Of a stretch of 64,000 bases of DNA, positions 1 through 11,603 are shown one piece after another (positions within the stretch are counted from its first letter, which is position 1; each line of letters starts with the position of its first letter). Below the pieces are notes generated by a model that saw only the letters and a program-made list of their open reading frames with translations, was not told the origin of the DNA and searched no databases. Source of the DNA: Salticus scenicus (taxonomy: Eukaryota; Arthropoda; Arachnida; Araneae; Salticidae). The stretch lies in contig OZ005653.1 in assembly GCA_963930645.1 (NCBI GenBank), positions 115,598,259-115,662,258 of the forward strand, in the 5' to 3' direction. A program made the position numbers and the translations under genes.

Positions 1-1
1 G

Positions 2-952
2 AGTTGGGTTATCTTGTTCACATGTGCTATCTATCGGGCAGTACATTTTGAACTTGTTACATCAGCATCTACCGAGGTTTTTTTTATGGCTTTAAGAAGA
101 TTTATATCTCGTAGAGGAAGATGTTCCATTATATATTGCGATAATGGCTCTAATTTTGTTGGTGCAGCCAACTATTTGAAACGACTGAACTGGAATCATA
201 TACAAAAGGATGCAGCAACCAATTCAATTGAATGGAAATTCAATCCGCCAACTGCGGCGTGGTGGGGCGGATGGTGGGAGAGGCTCATCAGACTGATGAA
301 AGATCTATTAAAAAGAGTCCTTGGGCGAGCGTGCTTGAATTATGAAGAAATGATTACTGTATTGGCTGATTGCGAAAGCATTATCAATTCTCGACCTTTG
401 ACTTACATGTCAGAGCAAGAATCTATTAAGCCAATTTCTCCTGCCATGTTTTTGAAAGATATTCATGAATATATTGTGCCAGACATTGATGCAGTCGAGG
501 GAAACTCTTTCAAACGAAGGCTTAAATACAGACAAGCATTGCAGAAAAGTTTAAGAAATCGATTTAGATCAGAGTATTTAGGTTTACTTATTCAGCGACC
601 GAATGTGAGAAGAAGCCAACAGACAGTTTCTGTAGGAGACATTGTATTGGTGGGAGCGGACAATAAAAAAAGGATGCACTGGCCATTAGGACGCATCATA
701 GAGCTTATTCATGGCAAAGATGGAAAAGTGCGACTCGTAAAGTTACAAACATCTCATTCAGAGATACTTCGACCAATACAAAGAATCTATCCTCTAGAAG
801 TATCATCTAGTGACGGTGCTGAAAATACGTTTCCTAATCCAGCTGTGAAGGAAGCACAAATTAAAAAGCCTTTGGAGGATAAGTCCTGCAGGGAAATTAG
901 AAAGACTAGATCTGGAAGACTAATTAAAATGCCAGACAGACTGATTTTATGA
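2..952 (+). CDS. BEL/Pao retrotransposon Pol, C-terminal part (integrase core end + DUF5641), 5' cut by window edge
   Basis: The frame is open from base 2, runs through a TTG at 14 and stops at 950-952, so the true start lies upstream of the window. The encoded part covers the late integrase catalytic core: an LFTCAIYRAVHFEL strand, CDNGSNF carrying the second catalytic Asp, and AWWGGWWERL carrying the catalytic Glu. After it comes the DUF5641-type tail found at the end of BEL/Pao polyproteins (GDIVLV, WPLGRI and LRPIQRIYPLE-like motifs) and a basic C-terminus. In these elements integrase inserts the cDNA copy into host DNA. There is no internal stop or frameshift in the visible ~316 codons. 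A polypurine tract and an LTR follow directly, which confirms the 3' end of an LTR element. Family assignment is from motif recognition; activity cannot be judged without the rest of pol. Confidence 0.9.
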   Translation, partial: SWVILFTCAIYRAVHFELVTSASTEVFFMALRRFISRRGRCSIIYCDNGSNFVGAANYLKRLNWNHIQKDAATNSIEWKFNPPTAAWWGGWWERLIRLMKDLLKRVLGRACLNYEEMITVLADCESIINSRPLTYMSEQESIKPISPAMFLKDIHEYIVPDIDAVEGNSFKRRLKYRQALQKSLRNRFRSEYLGLLIQRPNVRRSQQTVSVGDIVLVGADNKKRMHWPLGRIIELIHGKDGKVRLVKLQTSHSEILRPIQRIYPLEVSSSDGAENTFPNPAVKEAQIKKPLEDKSCREIRKTRSGRLIKMPDRLIL

Positions 953-1007
953 AGAAGAAATCTTCTAGAGATATCAAAATGAAGAGTTTTGATTATAAGA
1001 TATAATC

Positions 1008-1021
1008 AAAAGGTGGGAGGA
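1008..1021 (+). other. Polypurine tract of the BEL/Pao element
   Basis: A purine-only run (AAAAGGTGGGAGGA) sits 55 bp after the pol stop and directly before a TGTTAGATA LTR start. This is the expected plus-strand primer site. Confidence 0.7.
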
Positions 1022-1354
1022 TGTTAGATATTGTCCATGTTTTATTTTATTCTCTCATTTTTATATTTTTAACTCACGTGATGTATTTTTGTTATTGTAA
1101 AAAAAAAAAGAAAAGATTATTCAGATGATGCTCGTGCGCGTGCATCTAGTTTCTTTTTCTCAGTATTCAAATTTTTCAATGGAATAAAAGCAGCAAGTAG
1201 ATTTTGTTGTTAGAAATTATTATTTAGTTTTTTAGAAAGCTTAGGAGTTTAAAATAACTTCTTTTGTATGCTTAAAGTTTATTTGGCGTCCGCAATTATA
1301 TATATAGTAAGCTAGAGAGTTAAAATAACTTTCTTTTTGTACGCTTAAATAACA
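1022..1354 (+). repeat. 3' LTR of the BEL/Pao element
   Basis: It begins TGTTAG immediately after the polypurine tract and is placed to end at TAACA about 333 bp later. It contains GGAATAAAAGCAG near 1180, a polyadenylation-type signal. The 5' LTR is outside the window, so the right boundary rests only on the TG...CA rule and could be off by tens of bases. No target-site duplication can be tested here. Confidence 0.6.
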
Positions 1355-1379
1355 ATGCCCAAACAATATGTGTTTACTT

Positions 1380-2035
1380 CCTATGTCTTTTAATTTTAGT
1401 TTATCTCCGTAAGAGCAATTAAAAATACTTTAACCAGATATTAAATGTGATACTATCCTTATATATGTTATGGTTTGTCGATAGTAGGAAATTTTAATAT
1501 ATCAAGCAATTTTTTAAAACAGTCAAAAGCTGTATTATTATAAATAATTAATAATTCTGTATTTTAGTCATATATTTTTATCTGCAGAGCTTATAAAAAC
1601 ATTTGACGATTGAATAAAAATATGTATATAATAACATAGAAAAATGATGTTTTATCACTAAAAACTTTAAAGTAATCAGTAAAGAAGCAGAATGTTTAAA
1701 AAAACATTCAGATGAACGTTTACATTCCAAAGATATGTATTAAGAACACGCATTTACTAAAACTTTAGAACAGTAAAAATAAAGTACCATAAATTCACTT
1801 TTGTTTCTTTTGAAAAAGATTCACGTTATTTTATTTTACAGAAATGAGTTCTTATCCTTTAAAATATGAAATAGAAATTTTCTTTGTGTGTTATTTTCGA
1901 ATATTTAACCAATACAAATAAATACAAAAAAAATTTTTGATTAAAGAAAAAAAAAAAAAGTGAAAAAACATAAATCTTCAAATTTATGATTTTGAACATT
2001 TTATTATAATAATCATTTAACAAACTTATATGTTA
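1380..2035. repeat. Diverged direct repeat, copy 1 (partner 2940-3570)
   Basis: Collinear similarity to 2940-3570 is visible at offsets of about 1,530-1,560 bp. Shared blocks include ATTAAATGTGATAC (about 1440 and 3000), a TCACTAAAAA block (about 1655 and 3187), CAGAATGTTTAAAAA, and 'attcactttt' followed by 'agattcac'. No reading frame is shared. It looks like an old tandem duplication of non-coding DNA. 2036-2939 is A+T-rich DNA in which I see nothing else. Confidence 0.6.
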
Positions 2036-2939
2036 AAAAATAGGTATTACCTATATTTTATAACTCATGCTTACTAAATTATTAGGTACTTAATAATAAT
2101 TATTACTAAGCAATTCGTATGATTCTAAAAAAATTTTTCAAAATTTTAATATTCTACAGAAATATTTTAAAAATGTATAAACAATCGACAGCAAAATTAT
2201 TGAAGAACATATCCATATTCTTCATTGTTTTTTTAATTAATTAATAATATTTTTTCTTAATTTTATATAGAATTTTTATCATAAATTCACCTTTTTTTAA
2301 ATAGCATAAAGACTATGATCATGACTCGACAAATATTTAATTAAGAAAACCATATTACGTGCAGAAATTTTAAATACGAATTTTTACTTGTGCTTCAATA
2401 ATTTTGATGCCGACTGTACAATTTCCTTTTTTTTTTTCTGAATTTTTATATAATACTTTAAATAAAATATGAGCAGGATGAAATTACACATTTAATAATT
2501 AAAATGAATTTTTTGTTTGATTAATGAAGTAAAATATATTTCTATCATAAACTGAAAATAATTTATGTATGAAAAACTGAATGGCTTTCCCAACCCTATA
2601 ATATAGTATTAAATTTGAAAGATAATCAAAGTGCATGGACTTTGAAACTTAAAAACGCGTAAAGTTTAAATTTTGTTTTCAAACACTTTTCGTTAAAAGT
2701 ATTATTTTTTATCCTTATAAAAATGTTTACAGTCCCATAAGATAAAAAGTGTATTTCAATCGGAAGTTAATTCTCGCCATGACCTTTAATGAACTATTTT
2801 TAAATCAAATGCGATTATTTTATTAATAAAATAAAATAACATTTTACAGTCAAATATAATACTGCACATTTCGAAGGAAATTAACGTGTCTATTAAAATT
2901 ATTTTAAATTGAAGTATTCATTAAAATTCATGTTAACAT

Positions 2940-3570
2940 TTAATGTGTTTTAATTTCAATTTATCTTTATAATAGAAACGGAAATTATTTTAATCTGATA
3001 TTAAATGTGATACATCATTATATGTATTTCGATGTTTCGACAGTAGGAGTGTAGAATATATCAAGTAATCTTCCAAGTTAGTTAAACGCCGTTTGTTTAT
3101 ATTAAATTACTTTTTTTTTTCTAAAGGAAATAAAAATTTTGAATAAAAAAAAAAAAGTTTCTGTTAACATATAACATTATGCTTCATCACTAAAAATTTT
3201 TATGAAACCACTAAACAAACAGAATGTTTAAAAATACATTCAAATAGAAGTTTATGATCCAAAGACAGAATTAAAAAAAGGAATTCTTGAAATAAGAATT
3301 TTATTGACCATAGTAAAACTTCACAACTGTAAACATAAAACAGCATAATATTCACTTTTATTTACTTTGCAGGAGATTCACATTTTATCTACTATATGGA
3401 AACAAGTTTTTATCCTTCAAATTCAGAACTATAAATTTTCTAGGTTTTGTTTTGAGGTATACTACAGAAGCAAATAGACACTGAGAAATTTCAAGCAGAA
3501 AAAATATCTTCAAATATTTTATTTTTTCCTATTTATTAGAATAATCTTTTAAAAAACTTATGCGATGTCA
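2940..3570. repeat. Diverged direct repeat, copy 2
   Basis: It is the partner of 1380-2035, in the same orientation and with many small indels. The similarity stops near 3570. Confidence 0.6.
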
Positions 3571-3849
3571 ATATAATCGGGTCTGTCCCTCACACTACTT
3601 TCTCTTACCCTGAAATTTAATACTATAAATACAGATTGAAGATTAAGGGGTAAGATAACGAGTACTGTTATGTACCTATGTTAAAACAATGTTAAAACCT
3701 ATGTTAAAACAATAAATTTAGGCTGTGGATCAGCTTAATATGACAAATAATTCTATGTCAGGGCAGCCCCTCAACCCCCATTTAATTATTGTACCTATAT
3801 GTATATAGAATTCAAATTTGTGATTAAATTCAAAAAATCATTATTATTA
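3571..3849. other. Spacer with weak dispersed similarity to 51395-51500
   Basis: CTCACACTACTTTC followed by GATTAAGGGGTAA (3590-3650) is echoed by CTCACATGACTTTC and GATTAAGGGGTAA near 51410-51475. A short AAAACAATGTTAAAACCTATG tandem lies at 3680-3715. There is no coding signal. Confidence 0.35.
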
Positions 3850-4790
3850 ATACAACTTCCACACGCACACATTCCTTAAAACTTATCAATCTTGATCAGC
3901 CTTTTCTAGCAAAAAGCGTATTAACTTCAAAATAAAACATTTAAATATTCTGATATTATTTGTTTTTAATTTACCTTAAGAGACACAGACAAAGTTCAAG
4001 CGTTATGAACTTTACTTTGGCATTCAGGAAACCTCAAAACGTACAAATGTTAAAAAAAAAAAAAACAAGCTATGAATATTAAGTTTTAAAAAATACATTT
4101 TTTAACATATGGCTATAAAGAACTATTTTGAATCTCTGAGCAGCTCTCCTAGACATGGTAAAATATTATAGTAAAACACATCCACTAAGAATAAAAAAGA
4201 ATATTATAGCTTCATTGTTGGCAGTCCTGTATATCTTCTAAAAATTATGTACACATCACATGGTGGATATAAATATAATCCTATATTAATAACACACGAC
4301 ACAACCTGAAGTACACTTCCATAAATTTTTAAGTATTGTCGCGCTATATTACAGTACTTTTGTGTAGCCCAGTAAACGAACAGTGAATGATTTCTTTACC
4401 ACATTCTACATGAAACATGTTTTTACGTATATAAGATACATATATTTGTTTCATTTGGTTTAGTGCAGTCTATAGATGTTAAACTCTACTTACCTGCAAT
4501 TCCCCCCATAGACGTAATGTATTTGAAATATCTTGGGTTTGACTGTACACAAGCCATTTGCATGATCTCAACGAAATGTAGCATCCCTATATCATACATA
4601 TTTAGAATACCATGCTTGGACTTTCTGGTATAATTTATTTTTGAGATATGCTGATACCACACAGACCAACCGCTAAAAACATGATTTTTTGATTCAAGGC
4701 ATCTTAAAACGTCTAAATATAACAAAAACTGAATTCGACTATTTACCCAAACACAAAATTTTCTCTACCTTACGGGTAAGAAAAAGTAAT
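3850..4790. repeat. Dispersed ~950-bp repeat family A, copy 1
   Basis: It is collinear with 13190-14168. Both copies share CTCTACTTACCTGCAATTCC, then TAGACGTAATGTATTTGAA, and end in a module with an 'aaaac.t.taaata' core followed by an interrupted TCTC...GAGA-like tail. The open stretch on the minus strand at 4486-4725 is not conserved in the other copy (frameshifts, stops), so I treat it as non-coding. Confidence 0.7.
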
Positions 4791-4919
4791 AATAAAACAT
4801 AAAGTATTATCTGTATTTTATAATGTACCAGCGAGCTTCGCCCGCTAGCGGGTCAGTATTTTCAAATGAATCACTAACAGTAACTTTTAATCTTAAGAAA
4901 AGAAATTGAAAAAAAAAAT

Positions 4920-5275
4920 CATTTATGATTGGGTAAAAATCGGCCCAGGTCCCCACTGCCTTCGGCAGCGAAGTCACGTGCGCGCTGCGCGCGCACAATT
5001 TAAGGGATACACGCGCTGCGCGCGCGTATTCCTTCCCTCACCCTTCTTGGCTCCTAAAAAAAAATCTGATCGGGTAAAACTCCCATCGGGACCCCACTGC
5101 CTCCGGCAGCGCAGTCCCATGCGCGCTGCGCGAGCGCGTGTGGAGGTATACGTGCGCTTCGCCCACACATTCCTTCTCAAGTCAAAATATTATTCTTAAG
5201 AAAATTTAAAAAATCATTTCTCAACGGGTAAAAATTCGGACCGGGTCCCCACTGCCTTCGGCAGCGCAGTCCTAC
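4920..5275. repeat. CpG-rich tandem array with hairpins (~150-165-bp units, about 3 copies)
   Basis: Three successive units start with GGGTAAAA and contain 'CCCCACTGCC' followed by 'TTCGGCAGCG' or 'TCCGGCAGCG'. CTGCC/GGCAG forms a perfect 5-bp stem. Units 1 and 2 add GCGCGCTGCGCGCGC-type palindromes. The block is far richer in G+C and CpG than its surroundings. Open frames on both strands here (4906-5199, 4974-5180) follow from the scarcity of A+T-rich stops and are not genes. Confidence 0.75.
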
Positions 5276-5309
5276 ATAACCTACGTATACCAATTTTGAA
5301 CGATCTAAC

Positions 5310-6560
5310 TCATTTGGCTGAGATTCAAAAGAAAACGTAATCAGGACACCTCAAAACGTGTAAATCTGGTGAAAACTTTCGATAATTTAAAAGAACTTTA
5401 AAATATCTTTCGAATGATGTATTAAAAATAATTTAATCATAATTAGAAATTGAAATATTGAAATTTGAAAATATTACAGCGCCATCTGGCGGTAAAAATT
5501 TCTGTATTCCACTGTTCGATTCCAATTAAAAAAGCTTTCCAATGATGTATTACTTATGAAATTATTTTAATTAGTAGCTGAGATACAAAAGAAAACGAAT
5601 TCAGGACACCTCAAAACGTGTAAATCTGTTGAAAACTTTGAATAATATAAAAGAACTTTAAAATATCTTTCGAATGATGTATTAAAAATTTTTTAATCAT
5701 AATTAGAAATTGAAATATTGAAATTTGAAAATATTACACCGCCATAAAAGAAAATTGATTCAGGAAACCTCAAAACGTATAAATCTGGTGAAAATTTTCG
5801 ATAATTTAAAAGAACTTTAAAATATCTTTCGAATGATGGATTAAAAATAATTTAATCATAATTATAAATTGAAATATTGAAATTTGAAAATATTACAGCG
5901 CCATCTGGCGGTTCAAATTTCTGTATTCCACTGTTCGATTCCAATTCAAAAAAGTTTTCCAATGATGTATTACATATGAAATTATTTTAATTAGTAGCTG
6001 AGGTACAAAAGAAAACGAATTCAGGACACCTCAAAGCGTGTAAATCTGTTGAAAACTTCGAATGAAGAACTTTAAAATATCTTTCGAATCATGTATTAAA
6101 AATTTTGCAATCATAATTAGAAATTGAAATATTGAAATTTGAAAATATTACAGCGCCATGAAAGAAAATTGATTCAGGACACCTCAAAACGTATAAATCT
6201 GGTGAAAATTTTCGATAATTTAAAAGAACATTAAAATATCTTTCGAATGATGTATTAAAAATAATTTAATCATAATTAGAAATTGAAATATTGAAATTTG
6301 AAAATATTACAGCGCCATCTGGCGGTTCAAATTTCTGTATTCCACTGTTCGATTCCAATTCAAAAAAGCTTTCCAATGATGTATTACTTATGAAATTATT
6401 TTAATTAGTAGCTGAGATACAAAAGAAAACGAATTCAGGACACCTCAAAACGTGTAAATCTGTTGAAAACTTTGAATAATATAATAGAACTTTAAAATAT
6501 CTTTCGAATGATGTATAAAAAAGTAATTAATCGTAATTAGAAATTGAAGTACGCGTATTA
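5310..6560. repeat. ~418-bp tandem array, about 2.8 units, each with two half-units
   Basis: GAGATACAAAAGAAAACGAA starts near 5580 and 6415, with a one-base variant near 6000, giving periods of about 414-421 bp. Each unit contains two copies of a block with TTCAGGACACCTCAAAACG and ATATCTTTCGAATGATG. One half ends in CAGCGCCATCTGGCGG, the other in a shortened CCGCCAT or GCGCCATGAAAG. This alternation is a small higher-order repeat. Confidence 0.85.
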
Positions 6561-6628
6561 GAATATTGCAATTTTTAATCGCATTACCAAAAACACGTGA
6601 ACCCGTTAAATACCAAATGTTTATCGCT

Positions 6629-6666
<38 letters not shown>

Positions 6667-7800
6667 CGCTTCCGTCGATTTCAAAATTGCAATTTTTAAT
6701 CGCAGTACCTCATTAAATACACGTGACCTCATTAAATACATGTTTCTCTTTCCGTTCAAGTTTTATTTTTTTTTTTCCTTTCCATCAGACATCGTTCTTC
6801 CGTGAAGTAGAATGAAGTTCGTCTTATTCAAATGAATGCTTCAATGGCTAAAATTAAAGAAATTAAAACTCATTCAGTTTTTGAAATTTTCTCTCAATCT
6901 TTTGGGAATTAAATTATGTAAGCGAGATCTATATACAAAAAAAAAAAAAAAAAAAAAAAAATGATTTATCTCTAAACGCTTTTGAGTTATAAAATGTTTT
7001 GTGAAAAAATCGATGTTTCGTAAAATCTAAAAATATGGATCGCTAATCCGTTTTTTGTAAAAATGTTTATACAGGGCGTTTCAAAAAAGACGATCGCATA
7101 AAAGAGAAATTTTCGACCCTTTTTAAAACTTTTTTTTTAAAATATAAAAAATCCGTATTTTTTTTTTAAAATTTTTACCGTAAGAATCGGTAATAAATGC
7201 TTTTTCTCGTGGTACAAGTGTATTTTCGATATTTCCAACAGATCGAAAGCGATCGCTTTACAAAGATCCACGAAATTTCTTCTTTCTAGTTCTTCTTTCG
7301 AGGTAATCGGTCCTGGTCGAAAATGGCGGACGCCTCCGATTTCAAATCGTTTTTTCGTTAGACAATGGTCGACATTTTAATTAATATCTCCGCTAATTAG
7401 GGTAGCATCGTTTAGCAAATTAGATAACCCAGATCTGCGATAAATTCTCTGTCCGACGGTACCTGTTCGAAGTCCGTGCGACCGTTAGCGACCGAGCCTT
7501 TGCTGCTTCAAGCCGTTTCTCACAGACAGACAGACACACACACGCGTACAGATTTTAATAATATAAGGAGATACTTATTAAATTATTAAACCATCATAAA
7601 ATTATTCTCTTCATTTTAGAAACTGATTTTACGTTTTTAATATTCTATAAAATTATAAAATTGTACAATATTTTTTTCAGATTTTTTCGCTATTTTTTTC
7701 AGAAAAGGAGAAATAAAGTTCAAACAGACTGAAAATATACAGTTATACAATTTTAATTAAAATCACATAATCAACTGATTGGGAAGAAAATCATATTTTA
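6561..7800. other. Non-coding A+T-rich spacer with homopolymers
   Basis: It holds a run of about 36 T at 6631-6666, a long A run near 6937-6960, and a short direct repeat of 'attgcaatttttaatcgca' at about 6560 and 6690. TACAGGGCGTTTCAAAAAAG at 7072 looks like one end of a mariner-type terminal repeat, but I found no partner. 7180-7530 is less A+T-rich and ends in CAGACAGACAGACACACACACG. No gene recognised. Confidence 0.5.
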
Positions 7801-7843
7801 TTGATTTTTTTTTTTTTTTTTTTTTCCGTCTGAGTAATAAAAA

Positions 7844-7915
7844 TGCCTGGACCGGGAGTCAAACCCGGATCTTTGACTTACAATGTCAAGACTCTACCAA
7901 TTGACCTATCCAGTG
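7844..7915 (-). tRNA. tRNA-Thr(TGT)-like sequence, probably a pseudogene or SINE head
   Basis: Read on the minus strand, a near-complete cloverleaf can be drawn. The A box is TAGGTCAATTGGTAGAG. The anticodon stem is TTGAC/GTCAA around the loop ATTGTAA (anticodon TGT, Thr). The T arm is CCGGG/CCCGG around TTTGACT, and a discriminator A follows. Only 5 of 7 acceptor pairs form, and the T loop has T where TTC is expected, so a working tRNA is doubtful. TTTTT (Pol III terminator-like) follows directly, then an A tract further on (T run on the plus strand, 7806-7825). The A tract suggests a retroposed SINE; the immediate terminator argues for a tRNA pseudogene. Confidence 0.6.
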
Positions 7916-7925
7916 TCCAACCTCG

Positions 7926-9430
7926 GTCTTTTATTATCTCTCGGTATGCAAAATCGAAATTCGGTGGTCCCTCTATTATCGTTTCTACTGGCAATGTGCC
8001 CAGCCCAGCTTTACTTAAACTTCTGAACTCTACAAATGACATCAGTAAGTTTGGTTTGATCCCTAATCCATTTGTTTAGCTTTCTTTCTCTTTAGTTGAT
8101 TCCTAACATGCATCTCTAAATGCTTCTCTGAGTTGTTTGAAGTTTTTGTACAGTTTTATACCTTAATGTGCAGGTGGCTCAAGCATAAGTTAATACTGGT
8201 AAAATATGCTGTTTTTTTTTTTTACACATATTCGACGGTAGCTTTTGAACATAGTGTCATTTCTTCACAATTCACTCCATGCAAGTTTAACTCAGCTGTT
8301 AAATTTTTAAACTTAAATATATTACAAAACATACTTCTCCAAACTTTTTAGAAGGCATGTTAATATAAATAAATATTTATATGTAGATTTTATTGAAAAA
8401 TATTGAATGTAAAATGAGGTTCTAAAATTTTAAAAATAATTTTTAAAAAATAATTATATCATTTCTCCATTTGTAAGTAATTAAAAAAAAAAAAAAAAAA
8501 CTTATACTAAGAAATAGTTAATTGGAAATAGAAAGTTTTTTTTAGAAACGTATTACTATTATCAATATATGTAAGTTAAATCATATAACAGATGAAAAAC
8601 AACTATCAATACCTTTTTATTTCTGTGTGAATATTTTTTATTAAAACCAATAATCTAACAAATCAGATTTTACTGGCCCAAGAAAAAAATTATCCGTATA
8701 ATATTATTAATATGCATTATCAGTTTAGTAGTATATATAGAAAAATTATTTTGTATCTCATGCTTAAAAAAAAATAATAATAAAATAAAATAAAAATAAA
8801 AATAAAAAATAAATGTAAAATACTTCAACCCCTTTTACAAATCTGAAAAAAAAAAAGGCATTTATTAAAAACGCGTTTTCTTTTTAAAAGTTTCTAACAT
8901 ACATATTTAACTAAACTACTTAAAACAAAATGGTATTTAAAATGCGATTTTTTATTAGCAAACCATATTAGGTATTTCTTCACACATCACCAAAAATATT
9001 TTGATCATTAACAGTTTCATATCACAAATGGCTTATTTTTCTCAATGAAATGACAAATCCTTGTTCAAGGAAGTGATTAAGATGAAAAACATTCAGGAGA
9101 AATAAATGCTTACTCGCTACAGTTTAAAGGGATTACTCAGCATTATGCAACTAATTTATGTGTTTTCTTGAGAGTACAAAGCTTTAATGATCATCAGTTC
9201 ATTTCCAGTACAATTCTTTAAAAAATCAGGTGTTAATCATTCTTGAAATAAATATTTAAATGTTGTAAGAAAATATCATTGTAAAATTCGTGTTTTAATA
9301 TATTGATTCTTAGTTTGTGGGTGTTAAATTCTAAAATTTATTATGTTTCGTAAATTAATATTATAACTAGTATGTTGTATCCACCACAAGACTTTCTTCT
9401 ATATTTTCCTATACATATTCAATCAGTAAC
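7926..9430. other. Non-coding A+T-rich spacer
   Basis: There are only short open stretches with no recognisable domains, plus several A or T homopolymers. I see nothing else here. Confidence 0.5.
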
Positions 9431-9439
9431 AATATTTAA

Positions 9440-10580
9440 AAAAAAAAAAAAAAAATACGAATTTTTTTCTTAGTTTTTTTTTTTTTTGTTAAAAGTAAAA
9501 AAAATCGATAACTTTGTTTTAAATTATCACAGATTTATAGTTCAACCATTCGTTTTAAAGATCTTTCGAATGATACCCATCTTCAAAATTTACCCCCCCG
9601 GGGGGTACTTCCCATGCCCCCTCATGCACAGAAATTTTTTCCTAGTTAACTATTACTATTATCAATAACTCATATTAATTTTAGAATCACAAGTTAAAAA
9701 TAACCCTCATTATGTACATTTATACGAAATTTTGTCCTATACTGCCATGTTAAATATTTAGAAAACATGAAATCACAGCGCCACCTGTTGAGCAATTGAT
9801 CCCCAAATGTAATCAGCACCAGTTTATGTCGGGGACCAACTACATACCAAGTTTGGTTAAATTTCGTTAAAAAAAAAAATACGAGTTTTTTTTTTTTTTT
9901 TTTTTTTTTGTTAAAAGTAAAAAAAATCGATAACTTTGTTTTAAATTATCACAGATTTATGGTTCAACCATTCGTTTTAAAGGTATTGACGAGACCTTTC
10001 GAAAGATACGCATCTTGAAACTTTGCTCTCCCGGGTGGGTACTTCTCCCCCAGTGGGGGGAACCGATACCCCCACATGCACAAAATTTTTTTCCCAGTTA
10101 ACTATTACTATTATAAACGAGACCTTTCGAAAGATACAAATCTCGAAAATTTACTTCCACGGGGGGGTACTTCCCCCCCAGTGGGGGGGAACCGATGCCT
10201 CCACATGCACAATTTTTTTTTCCTAGTTAACTGCTACTATTATCAACGAGATCTTTCGAAAGATACCCATTGTGAAAATTTACCCACCCGGGGGGGGGGG
10301 GGGATTTCCCTTCTAGGAGGGAAGCGTTGCCCCCCCCCCATGCACAATTTTTTTTCCTAGTTACATACTACTATTATCAATAATTCATATTAATTTTAGA
10401 ATCACAAGTTTAAAATAACTCTTATTATGCACATTTATACGAAATTGTGTCCTATACTGCCATGTTAAAAATTTAGATAAAATGCGATCACAGCGCCACC
10501 TGTTGAGCTTTTGATCCTGAAATGTAATCAGCACCAGTTTATGTTGGGGACCAACTAAATACCAAGTTTGGTTAAATTTC

Positions 10581-10615
<35 letters not shown>

Positions 10616-11160
10616 TTAAAAGTAAAAAAAAATCTATAACTTTGTTTTAAATTATCACAGATTTATGGTTCAACCATTCGTTTTAAAGGTATTGACGAGA
10701 CCTTTCGAAAGATACCCATCTTGAAACTTTGCTCCCCCGGGTGGGTACTTCTCCCCCAGTGGGGGGAACCGATACCCCCACATGCACAAAATTTTTTTCC
10801 CAGTTAACTATTACTATTATAAACGAGACCTTTCGAAAGATACAAATCTCGAAAATTTACTTCCATGGGGGGGGGGTACTTCCCCCCGAGGGGGGGGGGA
10901 CCGATGCCTCCACATGCACAATTTTTTTTTCCTAGTTAACTACTACTATTATCAATAATTCATATTAATTTTACAATCACAAGTTTAAAATAACTCTCAT
11001 TATGCCCATTTATACGAAATTCTGTCCTATGCTGCCATGTTAAAAATTTGCATAAAATGCGATCACAGCGCCACCTGTTGAGCTATTGATCCCCAAATCT
11101 AATCAGCATCAGTTCATGTCCGGGTGCAATTAAATACCAAGTTTGGTTAAATTTCATTCA
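9440..11160. repeat. Nested tandem array with G/C homopolymer blocks
   Basis: A ~700-bp outer unit is repeated about 2.5 times. Each has 'TTGTTAAAAGTAAAAAA', a GAGACCTTTCGAAAGATAC block, a CCCCC/GGGGG stretch, CACATGCACAA, TAGTTAACTATTACTATTAT, then CAGCGCCACCTGTTGAGC and CAGTTTATGT. Inside it a ~120-bp sub-unit (from CTTTCGAAAGATAC to the TTAACT-TATTAT tail) is repeated up to three times, about six copies in all near 9560, 9995, 10125, 10250, 10705 and 10835. G runs reach 13. Apparent frames such as 10076-10360 are shadows of the repeat. Confidence 0.85.
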
Positions 11161-11335
11161 TTGGTTCGTGAGATACAGCGTCCACAAAAAAAATGATACA
11201 GACAGACATTTTCTAAAAACTATTAATTCGTAATCTAGACATCCCAAAACATGTAAATCCATCAAAAAACGGAGGTCGAAAATTTTCGCGAATCCAATAC
11301 TTTCTCTATATTACATATAGAAGAAAGTAAAAAGA
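11161..11335. repeat. Tail module of the dispersed 'AAAACGTGTAAAT' repeat
   Basis: The order is GATACAGACAGACATT, then CCCAAAACATGTAAATCC, then AATACTTTCTCTATATTACATATAGAAGAAAGTA, an imperfect hairpin (ACTTTCT...AGAAAGT). The same order appears near 4640-4790, 14020-14168, 54180-54335 and 62860-63003. Confidence 0.65.
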
Positions 11336-11603
11336 AGTATTTTAGTAACTTATCTTTAAAATTTAATGTATTTGAATTTAAGAAAAAAACATACTAAAAA
11401 CATCTCATGACTTATTATGTGTTTTGTAGGTATTTCAAAAAATACATATTGATATATTGGTGTAATACATCAGTCTAATAGTAATACATCCGTCGTATTA
11501 AACAATTCTGGAACGAAAATAAAATGAAGTTAAAACTATAAACCTGTCAAGAAAAGAAACAATTTACAATAAAAATATAAGTAAAAAAAAAAAATATTTT
11601 TCA

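Noticed and set aside
4906..5199. 97-codon plus-strand frame and its minus-strand mirror in the CpG-rich array
   Set aside because: It coincides exactly with the GC-rich repeat, where stop codons are rare. The translation repeats with the DNA unit and has no domain.
7072..7110. CAGGGCGTTTCAAAAAAGACG as a mariner terminal repeat
   Set aside because: Only one end is visible. I found no inverted partner or transposase remnant within several kb.
10023..10360. Overlapping Gly/Pro/Cys-rich frames in the satellite
   Set aside because: Similar frames recur with each tandem unit and follow the G and C runs. They are repeat shadows.
11290..11335. Helitron 3' end from the ACTTTCT...AGAAAGT hairpin
   Set aside because: The bases after the hairpin are not a fixed CTRR, and no Rep/helicase remnant or TC start was found. 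Kept only as an unnamed repeat module.
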